From positions 1-32,431 of the forward strand of contig JADHZB010001984.1 of the NCBI GenBank assembly GCA_015657535.1: 32,431 nt of DNA, written 5' to 3'. The stretch is from Nephromyces sp. MM_2019. Its lineage: Eukaryota; Apicomplexa; Aconoidasida; Nephromycida. Of the stretch, positions 10,174 to 22,381 are shown piece after piece; the stretch's first letter is position 1; each line of letters starts with the position of its first letter. The position numbers and the translations under genes were made by a program. Below the pieces are notes generated by a model. It was not told the origin of the DNA, searched no databases, and saw nothing but the letters and a program-made list of their open reading frames with translations.

Positions 10174-10513
10174 ATACCTTTTCATAAGAGGTGGGAAGTC
10201 TCATAGTGTCTTTATGAGGCTGTTTGTTGTGCATTTTGAATGGCATTGAGGCTGTTTTTCGTGAGATTTTCCGGCCAATAAGGACGGAGTCAGGGAGAGA
10301 GGTTTTTTTGTGTTTTTGTAGAGGAAAAGGATCAGCTGCTTATTAGAAGTTTATAAACTGTAAGCTTTAGCCTACAGTTTGAATGGTTCAGCTGTGCTTT
10401 ATAGCAGGCATGGCATTTGGTATCAAAAAACTCACCTTCAGAGACTGTTGGAGCTGATTCGTGTTCGCGTGAAATACGTGCATTCCGTCTTGTTTATCAA
10501 CGTTGGGATACTT
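10174..10513 (-). CDS. Possible minus-strand exons, strand ambiguous
   Basis: Minus strand: a block ending at CTGAAG|GTGAGT (near 10437) reads YPNVDKQDGMHVFHANTNQL then QQSLK. A second, ending at GAAAAG|GTATGT (near 10174), reads MPFKMHNKQPHKDTMRLPTS then YEK. Both donors are strong. The two blocks do not join cleanly in phase. The plus strand of 10383-10530 is also open and protein-like (NGSAVLYSRHGIWYQKTHLQ, then RLLELIRVRVKYVHSVLFIN), so only one of the two readings can be right. Confidence 0.25.
10355..10380. other. Short inverted repeat (8-base stem)
   Basis: AAACTGTA (10355-10362) and TACAGTTT (10373-10380) around a 10-base loop. Weak hairpin; could be chance. Confidence 0.35.
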
Positions 10514-10538
10514 GATTTTGAAGGAGTGTGTTGGGGAG

Positions 10539-10630
10539 GTTTGATGGTGTGTTTGGCGCAATTTTGAGGTGGTTTAGATGGGCAGTTTGATGGTGTGTTT
10601 GATGCAGTTTTGAAGGTTTGTTGGAGGGTG
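10539..10630. repeat. 46-base tandem duplication
   Basis: GTTTGATGGTGTGTTTG begins at 10539 and again at 10585, each followed by a GCA-TTTTGA block. Two copies, diverged mainly in their 3' halves. Confidence 0.75.
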
Positions 10631-10825
10631 AGGATTTGGGAAGTTTTCTCTTTTGTTTTTGAGGGTTTTGAGATGTATACGTTTATAATGGGAGATACAA
10701 GTACATATTTCTATTTGCTGCCTTTTCAATTTTCCAATGTTGCTGTATGCTTGCGAATTTTCCACTATCTACGTTCCTGTAGTTGAATCCATGTCATGTG
10801 TTTGTGTATGTTTCTGTTTCTACAG

Positions 10826-10995
10826 AGATATGGGAAATTGTTTCGTTTTGTATTCCCGTTTATGTGTGTTGCAAGATTGCTTTTTCCGTGATACCCAGTG
10901 TAATTACAAGTCAAAATAATGGAGCGAGTTTGCTTATGAAGAAGGCTGGAAAGCTTGACTTTCTCATTGGAAGCTTAAAGAGAATTCCCTCCTAA
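10826..10995 (+). CDS. Candidate terminal exon, unknown
   Basis: After a good acceptor (TTTCTGTTTCTACAG) the frame is open for 55 codons to TAA at 10993-10995. It reads IWEIVSFCIPVYVCCKIAFS, then SVITSQNNGASLLMKKAGKL, then DFLIGSLKRIPS: a hydrophobic first half that could be a membrane segment, then a basic tail. A second frame is open for about 20 codons after the same acceptor. Partner exons upstream are not settled. Confidence 0.4.
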
Positions 10996-11565
10996 AATTA
11001 TTGTAACAGAGGTGCGTAAGAAATTCTTCTTGATTAACAGATTATTCACATGAAGATGTTGGGATTCTATAGTTTAGCAAGGCGTTTTTTAATATGCTGA
11101 CGTTTAATACTCCTTATGGTTATCTCCAGCTTGAAGGAAAATATAGCTGAATCTATCCGAGAGAATATTAATTGATACTTCATCTTCAGCGTGAAGAGTA
11201 TCATACCATGTTATCTGTAACAGGCGTTAAGCCTATTACGATTGGATTTTGCAGATGAAGTCGCGGTTATGTGAGGACCGGCTACTCTACCAGCGTCCTA
11301 AATGAGCACAATTTTTCGCGTGTGACCAAGTTTGTGGACGCATACACGCGTACATACGCACGTGCACACACGTGCACACACATGCGCACACACACATACA
11401 CATGAGACGGCTCATCATTTTAAGTAATCCGGCACCTAAAGTTCGTTGCATTTCAGCATTCACATCGTTTTATTTGTTGGATTTTCTTGAGCTTTCTTTG
11501 TGTATTCTTGCCAATATGCCCCCATAAGTACACCCATTGCAATGAGCTCAGTTCCTTCTATACGC
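10996..11565. other. No confident gene; CA-rich run
   Basis: Contains a short open block after TTTTGCAG at 11256 (MKSRLCEDRLLYQRPK then a stop), too short to judge. At 11340-11405 there is a CACACA/ACGTGCACAC simple repeat. Confidence 0.4.
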
Positions 11566-11660
11566 AAGTTCAATATCCTCTTCAGACACAGTTTCACTTG
11601 CTTTACCTTGCACACACAAGTTCAATATATTCTTCAGACACAGTTTCACTTGCTTCGCTC
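11566..11660. repeat. 52-base tandem duplication over the gene's 3' end
   Basis: AAGTTCAATAT-TCTTCAGACACAGTTTCACTTGCTT starts at 11566 and again at 11618, with CACACA at the junction. On the minus strand the second copy contains the stop codon (11646-11648) of the large membrane-protein gene, so the duplication spans its coding end and 3' UTR. Confidence 0.8.
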
Positions 11661-14600
11661 ATATTCTGGGAAATGACTGCTCAGTTTTAAGCTATGCATA
11701 TTTGCTGATAAACTTCTTGGTACTGGAGGTGGAGTAATCTGAACTTCCCTTATTCCAAGTAGATAATCGGGTTCTGCCAAGTGATTCAATACGGAATCCG
11801 CCTTATTCATCCTACGGCTTTGTTGATGTTGGTTTCTGTGGGGAAGGATATTTAGGGGAAAAGTATGTGTGTGTGTGTATTTTTCATTGCATAAAATTTG
11901 CATGCGGAAAATTCAAACTTTTTTAAAACATAGGAGGTAAAGGTTACCTTACTACCACAACAACATACGTTTCACACACACACAATGGAGAATTATTAGC
12001 CTTAGAAAATAGAAGTGAAAAAATTAACGATATAAATACTTTAAGCTTTTCTGATTTAAGCTTCTAGATTATAATGCTTCACGAGTCATATTCGACGCAC
12101 AAGAGATCATTACTTCGCACATCCTATTTGGTGTATGCGGTTGCATCCAAGTGCATGAAGTGGAACGATAGCACCTTCACGAATTTCACGCTATAAGTAG
12201 CATGGGGTACATATGTGCAGAATGCTACACACAAACAGACGGGAGCTAGAGTAGGGAGTTTTTCGTGGGAAAACGCAGCCACTAAAGCTTTGCACACACT
12301 GACTCACGATAAATAAAAGCTAGACACACGTGAGCTTTTCCATTCTGAAAACAAGCATATTCCAAAGTGCACACATTGAAAAAGAACGCACACACACAGC
12401 AGAAACCCGTATCTTGGCAAAATGTAACGTCAATTTGAGAATATATATGCTAATCTCATGCAACGCGTACACACATCTTCAGGTGACTGAGCGAAAAGTG
12501 ATAAGAGGCACACTCAAATAGAAGCCTGGACATATAAAAATATCAAATGACGAATAGCTTCTCCTCTTGGCTGCTTTGGCAGCCTCAACTAACCGCGGAG
12601 CTACTTCGTCTTCACTGCTTGATGTACTCAGGGTAACATTTAGATACCTCTGGTTCATCATTGGCTGCTTGACAAAAGGAAGAAAACCTAGAATTAGACC
12701 AGAGAGAGCTCCTAGCAGGCCTCCAGCTGAGAGCAGGTTTTGTTAAAAAAGAAAAGAGGTTTTATGCATCGATACCCCTAGGACTCCATCATAAGCGAAA
12801 TACACCGAATTTGGAATCAGAAAATTATACACCACTGATACGCATACACACGCATTAAAAGCAGGTAATCTCAGCCTAAAAAATTCCTATTGCTGCGCAT
12901 GCAGGTGGAGCCAACCACACTCAAGAAATGATGGAATGTGTGCAAAAAGAGCAGGTAGAAGATAAAAAGCAAGCTCATGAAAACTAGTGATTTTCATAGG
13001 AGGTTTCGAGGTCTAACCCTTAAAGAAAGGCCCTGCGCCAGCAAACACAGCCGCCCCCAAAAATGAACATACGTACTACGAAACTTTATGCGCTTCACTG
13101 ACCAATTAAGGGGAGAAAGCCAACTGAGAAGGGGGCGGTAAGTCCTGTTCCACTTCCAAATCCTCCCGCTAACCCGAGAAGAGCTCCTTGCCGTCCCAGT
13201 AGTATTATGGAGACGGCGAAGATTCCCATAGGTCCCGCGAGAGCGATAGAGTATGGAGCACATTCAATCGTTGCTGCTCCAATGATTGATCCTATCGAAG
13301 CCCCTATAGATGAAGTGAACAAATCCCTTTGTGTGTGTGTTTGTGATACATTGTTTTTTTCATTGAGCTTGCGTGTTTTACAATCTGACAGTATAGGGTA
13401 ATATTATTACTGATATTCTATGTGCAACATCACATTTTCAAGCAAATAATCTTCGCTATCGCATGATATCCACTCAAGTACTGTAAATTAATGTTAACTT
13501 ATTGCACTGGCGTTGCAAAAAGGCCATGAGCTATTGGGTTTTTTAAGTGGCTCCCTTTATATGTGATTATCGTTTTTTCAACTGTGAAGCTTCTAACCAT
13601 TTGTATGCCTCGTAATAGCCTCATGCCCTAAAATTTCATTGAGTGTGTGACTTGCTTCCTCAGACATTTTTACAAGCTGATTACTATCTATGCTTATGTA
13701 ATTTATGTGGGTATAGAGGTAGGCTGCCTACAAGGAGTTCTGCCTACCTTGGAAAAAGATGTGTGTACGCTTTGGTTATCTTATGGTGATGCTGATTTTT
13801 TCTAGATTCCTCAGTCTTAGTGTGTGTAAATGATATAATATAACCCTGAAAGGTAGTTTTAGTCTCAATTTTAGTATTTGTGTGCTCCTGCTATATATAT
13901 TTTTTATAACTGTACTACCGATGCATGCGACGCTATAGCTTATCGACAGTAAATTTAACTTTCGATCCATAAAGAGCAGCATATCGCTTTGTGGGCGTTA
14001 TATCATGGTAGTTGTAATATCCTCATATCTTCCTACGACTTATTTCCTACTTTCTGCCTCTTCTGTATTTGCAGTAATGCTTGCATTCCTGCTCCTCTTA
14101 TTTCCCTCTATAAACATCCACGAACAAGCAGTTTTCTCACCAAAGGTAAACATAGCGATCATAAGATATCCTCCACCGTTCCAGAACTTTCTCCCGTATA
14201 TTCCCTACAATTTAAAGCGTATTTGCATACTCTTTTTGTATAAATTGGTCAGATATAGCAAATAATTTACCTTGTCATGTGGAAAATTTGTGTTTGAGCG
14301 AGCAGCTTCCTGCCTCTTTGTGTGTCCAAACGCGTGTGTACTTATGTGACCTAGTATGTATGCTGTGACTTAAGGTACGCTTGTGCAGCTACACCCATGC
14401 ACATATTTGCCAGCAGTGTGCATATGCTCTTGCCAACGACTTCGTTTGTATTTCTATATGAAAATTACTGCGATTGTACTTGCATGTGAAGATGGGTGAA
14501 TGAGTATTCATTGTTTCACACTTTCTTACATATCCCTACCCCTTTCTTTGAAAGCGTGTTTTTGTAGGAATTATTATGGTTTTTCATGTGTGCAGATGTG

Positions 14601-17600
14601 AGTTTCCCAGATAAAAAAATGTTAAAAAGTGTGTGCAAAGTGCCTTTATGGGCAAACTTTGAAATTGAGCTTAAAATGACTACGGTTTGCTCTAGTTTGT
14701 AGATTTATTGCATACCTTGTAAGTGGATTTTTATATTACCATGTTCTTTGTCATGTCTAGTTACCCATGTGTGTGAATTTGCTGCTTTAATATTGATTGT
14801 AAGGATACTTACCTCTGAAAAGAGTTGAGAATTCTTATGAATTGCTATTGCTACGAACCCACAGTAAATTACCAGCGTCACTATTGATGCAACGATATTC
14901 GGCCAGCAGTGGCACATATTCCAACAGAATCCCGTTAGTTGATCATTCTGTGGAAGGTAGAAGATACGGGGGGAAAGTGAAAATAATAAGAAAGGCAAAG
15001 CCAAAAGTGGAGAAGCAAAGATCAAGCAGACCATGATGAAGAAGCAGTAATTCATACAAGATAGGCAGGAAGGGCAAGGATGATATTAAATCCTAGAAAA
15101 CGAGAGTGTGAATAAGAAGAGGATGGGGAATGTGTTTGATTTGCATTAAAATACTAGTGTAAAGGTGTTAATTGGGAAGCGAAAAAATGAGCTGATATAT
15201 TTGCTTAAGTTATACAAAAGTTACCGAGTTTGATTAACTGCAAAGAGTGCATACATGGCTGAGAATGAGATATCTGTATATGCATTTAACGTACACGAAT
15301 GTGTCTAGCTGGGTGCGTGCTTTAAAAAATTTTTTGCTGTAGGCTTAGTACTGGCAGCAGTATATCTGATGAAGTTTTCTGCTTGGCATGAAAACCCTTG
15401 AGTTTTCTTATATGTGCTAATCTACCTGTTTGGTTATTAACCTGCATGTGCTTTATTTTCTTCTTTTTGTGTCGAGATCATGCCTGAGTGCGTGTGTGTC
15501 TTATTTGATATACCCTGATATGCACCGATGCTTCTGTATTGACATTGCGCTCTTTTTCACGTTCTCATTAACCATTTTAGCTTGCTCTGAATTTACTATT
15601 GAATGCAAAAACTAACCTGAATAAGCGCACTGCCATGGCCTAATCTATGGGCTTTGAGTTTCGTTCTTGGGGCTGCTGATATCTTATTAGGAAGATTGGG
15701 TCGAAGAGGCTCCCACTTCTTGTACCCATCAATATGAGGGTTATTGCCTGCTGCTCGTCTTGATAGGGAAGCCATAGAATATTCATGAGAAAGTTTTGCG
15801 ATATTATTGTTAGAAGACCCTTTTTTTTCTACACCTTTGTTCCTACCAGAGAGACATCGAATACGAGCGAATTTTAGAAGCAGCTTTCAATTCATATGTT
15901 GAAGGAACTTTGCTATTTAAAAAGGGGAAGCCTTATAGGCATTGACAGGATACAGTTAAAGCGAACTATATCGCGCTTTGGTTGGGGTTAATGGATTGCG
16001 AAAGCTTTCAACCTGCTTTGGAGTATTGCTGAAGAGTTGCTTGCCTTAGAAATACCTTTTATACTCTTTTTTGTAGCTATGTTTAACTTTTTGGTGTATA
16101 TCAACCTTGTAATGAAGATATGTATGAATCAGGTATTTGTCTTTTTTTCGGGGGCAAAAATCAAGCCCCTTCATGACAGTGGGAAGACTGCAATTAGCTT
16201 TTGATGAATGCTAGAGAGACACTGATATATGGCGCCGTATAAGCTGGTTGTCAGACATATTTGACGGAAAAAAAAGCACTGGAAATTCCCCAGTTATGCC
16301 ACTGTGCATCTTAAAAAATTTTGTGCGCTTCATCGCATGTACAGAGAAATTGCGGATCTTCCAAATTTTATGTGGTAAAGACAATTCACGAAAAACTCGG
16401 CACAAAAAATCATGCATACACAAGAAGCTCGCGTGTTACGCAGCCGACAGCGGCAAAATCACTGTACCTTCCATTCCTGAAATATGATGTGGCCATATTT
16501 CTCCATGGAATCCAACGTGAAACCCCTTCTGGAGCGTTAACCTGTTCAAAGTATGCTGCATTTTCGCGTCGAAGCCATGCTTCACTATTTTCTTTGCTCT
16601 CATAAATTAGTGTGTCAGCAATGTCCATATCTCCTCCTGCTAGTTCGTAAAATGATTCCTGGAGAGATGAAAGTGATTGAATGTTGACTCCTTGCTTTAT
16701 CTCGAAGTGATCATCTTCCTTGTTGAAATTTTCTACGAAACTCCCGCGCTCATTTTTTTCAGTCTTCCATTGATGAAGATCTTCGGGGATAGATGGAGAC
16801 GTTGCTTCAAGCTGCCCAGCGGGTAATTCTCTGATTGTATCAAGGAATTGATTTGTATTTTCATCTCTTACTAAACTTTCAAGCTCTTCGCCATCTGGAT
16901 CTCCACCGTTTCTTGGAACCAAAACCATTCCGATACGACGTTGTGCATCTATAGCCACTGTCTCAGTATCCTTGTTAAGTTCGAGAAGAGAATTTACATT
17001 GGGTTGCTCCTCATAGCTAATATTGTCAAACCAGTTCTCGAAATTTTTTTCAATCTCTGCCTCAGGGGTGGTTTCTTTACCATCCTGTGTACCAGAGTCT
17101 TGCTTTATTTCAGTAGGTACTTTCTTGTCTTTATCCAGTTCGAGAAGAGAATTTACATTGGGTTGCTCCTCATAGCTAATATTGTCAAACCAGTTCTCGA
17201 AATTTTTTTCAATCTCTGCCTCAGGGGTGGTTTCTTTACCATCCTGTGTACTAAAGTCTTGCTTTATTTCAGTAGGTACTTTCTTGTCTTTATCAAGTTC
17301 GAGAAGAGAATTTACATTGGGTTGCTCCTCATAACTAATATTGTCAAACCAGTTCTCGAAATTTTTTTCAATCTCTGCCTCAGGGGTGGTTTCTTTATCA
17401 TCCTGTGTACCAGAGTCTTCCTGCGTTTCACTAGTTTCTTCGTTAGGCTTCACAAGAGAGCTGGCGTTTTGATTCTCTTGAGAATCTGTATCTTCAGCGC
17501 CTTTTCGAAGTTCATTTTCAATTCCTTCATCAGAATATTTATTGGATTTCTCTTCGATGTTTTTCGCTTCGTCAGTGCTCTCGTTAAGCATTTTTAAATC

Positions 17601-20516
17601 CCGGTGTAGCCTTTCTTGGTGGCTTTTTGGCACTTGCTGCAATGTTTCATTACTTTCAAGCATAACCTGCCTAAGTGGCCCCGCCATTAGATTGTTATAC
17701 CTTCGCCCAAGCTTCTCATCTTTAAAATCTTTCCTGATTTCTCTAAGCGTACGTGCATGATCTCCTTCATGAATATTTTCATATTCCATTTCCTGAAAGG
17801 ATAAAAGTGCTGGTTCATCTACCCTCCCCTGGATTAGAAATGAATCTGCGTGATTAAGAGAGTACCACTTTCCTTGCTGAGCCTCCAAAAGGGCTTCCAT
17901 GTTTATATAATCCGTAGCGTTCATATTTATATCGCTAGTGGAAGGATCAGCTTTTTCCATACCTTTCTGAGTAAAATATGCCTTTTCGAAATCCCTTTCT
18001 CTAGTATCTACTGTACCCTCTATTTCCTCCTCTGCTAAGATCACCTCTTCCCTCTCATTGTCCTTCTCTAAAGCAGTAGTATCATTCTCAGTACCTCCTT
18101 TGATAGATTTAGACTCGTCGACCTCTTCCCGACTTTGCCCCCTTCTGTCGTTCAAATGATTTCTTCTTCCCATGGAGGTATCACGTTGTACTGGCCATTG
18201 CTGTGGTGCAGTTTGCCTCTTGTATCTTCCTTTACTCGACTGATTACTGCTTGGAGCCGTGCCATGATCCTTCTTACCTAAATTTAAGTTACTAATATTA
18301 CTTGTGGATGAAAGCTCAACCGCTCCCACTGATGGATTATTATGGGCGTTGCTCGAAAAAGCAGGGGAATTCTTATTCTCCTCCTTTGCATAAGCAGTAT
18401 TATAAAATAAAACTTCTGGTTTTCCTACTGAAGCTTCTGAATGAATCTGTTCGTTTTCTTCCTGCAATAAGTTTTCCTGAAGTTCATGAAAGTAACTTCT
18501 GAGTTCATTGTGGCGCCCTTGCTTCAATGAAGGCCTGGAAGTATATATTTCTTCCGTTCCATTAGTAGGTGATACATTTTCAGAATCATCTGAAGGTTTC
18601 CCTGTATTTGTCAAACTTTTTTCAAAGGTTGAGAGCAGCGCTTCGTGAAAGCGGACTCTTTTGTATGAGGAATGTAGTATTCGGTCGTTTTTTAATTTTT
18701 TTTTTTCTACAAAATTAGGCATATCTGAAGATGTAGATAGTGTCAGCTGAAGATACTCTTGAGCTGTCTCCCCGAAGGTACTGGTGCTACCAGTGTTGCG
18801 ATTTATTCTTCCGTTGAATATATATTGGCTTGAACCATTTTTAGCAAAATTCTCATTAGATTGCGATACTTTTGAGCTTTTCTTAGATGTAATGAGTCCT
18901 GCGCAATCTAACACGTAATTATTCAGTGCTTGGAGCAGTGCTAATGCTCTTGCTGGATATATGGTGATATTTTGGATGAGGGGGAAGACACCATCTTGGA
19001 AAGTAAATTGTGCTTCCCTTTCAGAGTGATCATGCTCACTCTTCGCGGCAAAAAGTGGTGTGTCTTCTTCGATTTGACTTTCTTCCCTGTCGGTAGGATG
19101 CAGCGTTGCATATTCAGCGAAATGGTTTGCTTCAATATTTCGACCATTAATATTGCTGTCTTCGTCGGTCACTTCCTTATTTTTCATTCGCAGTGCAGAG
19201 AGGATATGGTATAGCGTACTGCGTGGTATGTGCATGTAATTAAACTTCTTCCCCTCTAGATTCAAAGTACGGTAAAACTTTCGGTAAAGGTTATCTCCAA
19301 TTTTTATTATTCTGCTAAATCCCCACCGAATGAAATTTTCTCCACTCAAGTATTCCTCAAAAGAGCTCAACCATACAAATACCTTCCCAGTAGGACCCTC
19401 CCTTCCCAGCTTGTACGGTATTTCATACCTCCAGTAGTTTTTCTGACAGTGAAAGTCGTCTTTCCCCTCCCTGTTTTTACACGCGGTGCCTTCCGCTGTC
19501 TGCTTCGCAGGAGCAAATTCTTTAAACGAATCCTGCGGTGGTGTGATTAACTGTGTGCTTGTAGCACTCGAACTGGGTGATAATTCCGGCACAGTTTTAG
19601 GATATTTTGGAAATAAGCATATTTTTTGTGAAAGATGATCCTTACTGGATGGGAGCCAAGGTGATATCTTAAGATTCTGGTAGCTGCTGTCATCACTAGC
19701 CGCACCATCACCTGATGTGTACATAGAAATTAAGCGAATTTGAATGTTGAGCAGTCATTCTTGTCTCTACTCATGTCTAGGAGCTGCATGTACATAGTGG
19801 GATATAGTTATCAACTAATGAACGCTAGCAGCTGATTCATGTCTTGTATTGAGCAAGGATTTACCAATGCACGGAGCCATACATGCTTAGTTACCAATTT
19901 ATTACGAGCTAAATATGTGTGCAGGCACAATTTCCATGTACCAATTAATCATTGAAAGGGTTTACCATTACGCTTGTCACGCGAGCTAAATTGTGAGCGG
20001 ACTGATATTATACGGGTGTGCTGTCTGCTTTTCGCTGCAATGAAGAGTTTATTCATGGTGAATAAGGTATTTAGATCTAAATGAAAATATCCTGCCAATT
20101 GGATCAGCTCCTGTTAGTTGATCATTAGCACCACACAGTGACTAAGGTGTCTAGAGGTAGTTTACGTGAGCGCCTCAATGAAAAATCAGAATTAAACTCA
20201 CCAGCACACTTATGTAGTGAAATTTTTTCCTGAAAATTTACTGGCATCCATGTCTGAAAAAGCAGGGGAGGGACACATGAAGATAATTATTAAAATAAAT
20301 ACTGTTTTGGATGAAGTTCAGCATTGAAAAATGGGAACTCTCACAGAAAACGAGGAATTCTCGATGCATAGAAAAGTAAGAAAATGGCCATGAGCAATAA
20401 GGTGGCGGTATTAGGTAGTTCTACCCTCGGGAAAATGTTACGGAAAAAAATTTTTACGCTTCCTAGCAAATTCATGTAACCCAACCACTGGACTGCTTCA
20501 ATGTGTATCCATTCGA
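11646..20516 (-). CDS. Large multi-exon membrane protein with acidic repeats
   Basis: Minus-strand exons, 5' to 3': 20516-20425, 20253-20202, 19711-16468, 15842-15617, 14947-14813, 14204-14141, 13687-13598, 13303-13103, 12726-12594, 11835-11646 (stop TGA). Every junction keeps phase and sites are good (for example CTTTTTCAG, AG|GTAAGT, CAG|GTTAGT). The joined product is about 1,475 residues, 5' incomplete. The 3.2-kb exon encodes a hydrophilic region (EKNYWRY-like start, IPRSTLYHILSAL helix, long acidic low complexity) with three 53-residue repeats. The C-terminal exons give a basic stretch (KLKAHRLGHGSALIQ), a clear membrane helix (NIVASIVTLVIYCGFVAIAI), a second apolar stretch (GGGYLMIAMFTF), then glycine-zipper membrane segments (IGASIGSIIGAA, LLGLAGGFGSGTG, AGGLLGALSGLILG) and a polar tail. 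Likely a secretory-pathway or organelle membrane protein with a long acidic domain. No family recognised. Confidence 0.65.
15843..16467 (-). other. Intron after the 3.2-kb exon
   Basis: Between AAG|GTACAG and CTCTCTGGTAG. A 70-codon frame at 16423-16211 sits inside it and ends in a stop. I treat it as chance, since splicing across it restores phase. Confidence 0.5.
16938..17414 (-). repeat. Three near-identical 159-base (53-residue) coding repeats
   Basis: Units 17414-17256, 17255-17097 and 17096-16938 inside the 3.2-kb exon. Each carries ETTPEAEIEKNFENWFDNIS followed by YEEQPNVNSLLEL. Units 1 and 2 differ at only a few positions; unit 3 diverges after LLELNKD. The aromatic core NFENWFDNISYEEQP in an acidic context looks like a linear binding motif. 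The repeats are very similar at DNA level, indicating recent duplication or gene conversion. Confidence 0.9.
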
Positions 20517-20629
20517 CTAATATCTACGTGGTGAAAAGAAAATAATAGATTTTGCGTAGCATTTCTCCAAAGAGGGGCAGACGGGGGAAGCTTATAAAAA
20601 AAAACTGCGTAGCTCGATATGGGCATACC

Positions 20630-21780
20630 TCGTACATTACGCTTTAATTCATTACTTTGATAACTAGCCGCGAAGTATTGCGTTCATTCAATATGTTTAA
20701 CCCATTTTTAGCGCTACTCTACTTCGTGTTGCTCGTTGCTAATAATCTGCATTTTCCTCTCGTCAATTTTAGGCTGATTCACTCAAACCATGTTTTCGTT
20801 CACTAAAATTCAAATTCAAGAACTACCTAATACCTGGACTAGCATTTTGCTAGAAGATTGCACGGAGAATCATATATTTGATAGATATGTTTTTACTTTT
20901 CGTTTTGCTTGTATATACCAAATTAACTAGCTGCCGCACATTCTGAAGTTGATGAAACCTACCAATGGAGAAGAGCCTTCTACTTCTTGGATGTGCATAA
21001 TTGAACAGAAAAAAAGCAGAACTAAACAATATGAAGGGATTCCCTTTTTTGCTGTACAGGACGGTTCTCTATTACCCTGAAAAAGTATTCACAAAAAGGT
21101 ACAAATACCATGTGAGTTGCCTAGTGCAATAAAGCAAGACTTAAAAATCTAACAAAGGTGTAATTACCATGCAACACTGCAATTGACTCTATTTGGCTTT
21201 TACTATTTCTATTTGAGGCTCTAATGATGTACCTTGTATTATTTTCATGAATATAATTCTCAAAGGCATATGTTCTCCCTCTGTGGATTTACTGCGTGTA
21301 CGTGATTCAACTTATTGTTTTCAATATTTCGCCGACAGCCCCCACGATTGATATCCCAGCGTTTGAACAATACCCTACCTACTTCACTGCATCATAACTC
21401 TACAGCAGCCATACTGCTCTGGAAATGAGTTCATTCTATTTGGATCCTTAAAATATCTTCTTGTTTTCTTTTACCTTCCACTTCCCATCGCGTGAATATC
21501 GCCAAAATCCATTATGTAACGTGCGTATTGGTCTATTGCAACCATGCCATTCTGACTCCATTATATATCCCTTGGATGGTACTAAGGGATTTTTTTATCC
21601 TAAAATTGTAAAAAATGTCTATTTTTTACAAGGTAAATTTGTTTAAACTTTACCAGGTGTTTAGCCAGTTATGCTTCTAGCTTCAATTCTGATCTTTTTT
21701 ATCATGCTTAATGTACAGGTAGGCTAGGTTGCTCGCTATTATGCAGCCGTAATGTCTCCTTATGAACTCTAGAATTACAA
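20630..21780. other. No confident gene; possible 5' exon of the membrane-protein gene
   Basis: A minus-strand donor GTACGAG|GTATGC at 20629 follows an open block (SYQSNELKRNVR) whose phase fits the exon at 20516. It has no clear acceptor. The rest is AT-rich and featureless on both strands. Confidence 0.3.
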
Positions 21781-22198
21781 ACTAATTCGATTTGAATATC
21801 GTTATGCAGAGCATAATATGCATGCGCTGTGGATTCAAGAAGTCTCTTTCTCTATAAACTGAGCCTTTATATGAGGACAGTATTCTGCTGCTGCTATACC
21901 CCCACTGCACTGCATTTTTTTTGTGTACATGCCTACATATATATGCTTCAAGAAGCAAAATGTTCACTTGAGTTACTTTAGAGTGAAGGTGTCAGTTCCC
22001 TATCTTAATGTACTTAGTATATCTCTGCTTAATTTGGCCACTTGGTATCTTCTCCCTATCTCCAGTGGATAGTGTAGCGGGACACTAAAAGTAATACCTT
22101 ATATATACCAGTGCTTCAATTTAAGCTCATTACAATAGCAATTAGATGCAAGAAGTCACTAGGGACTTGCATTTTTATCGATGTTGTACCTGTCGTAC

Positions 22199-22381
22199 CT
22201 AATCGATTGCTAAGATACCGAAGTTAGGAGAATGATTCAGCGAGTCTAGCATAAATTGTCTAAATCGTAGCTGCAGGGTGTACCCAAGTACTGCAAGAGT
22301 GGATATATGCATCAGAAAGCTCGGAAAGACAAGAAAAAGTAACTGAGCAAAATATTCAGCTGCTTTAAAAGCTTTAAGCAT
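22199..22381 (-). CDS. Candidate first exon with signal anchor
   Basis: Minus-strand frame from ATG 22381 reads MLKAFKAAEYFAQLLFLVFP then SFLMHISTLAVLGYTLQL, a hydrophobic N-terminus like a signal peptide or anchor. Possible donors GG|GTACAC or TTCG|GTATCT lie in it. A block at 21940-21784 (KKNAVQWGYSSSRILSSYKG) has an acceptor in the phase of the first donor. They could be the missing 5' exons of the large membrane-protein gene, whose known exons lack a signal sequence. Linkage is inference. Confidence 0.3.
   Translation of the reverse strand: MLKAFKAAEYFAQLLFLVFPSFLMHISTLAVLGYTLQLRFRQFMLDSLNHSPNFGILAID

Noticed and set aside
14705..15055. Protein start at ATG 15055
   Set aside because: The sequence upstream of 14947 is a long pyrimidine tract ending CCACAG, so it is better read as the 3' end of an intron; the exon starting at 14947 joins in phase.
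16941..17597. 218-codon plus-strand ORF with hydrophobic repeats
   Set aside because: Exact antisense shadow of the 53-residue coding repeats in the 3.2-kb exon.
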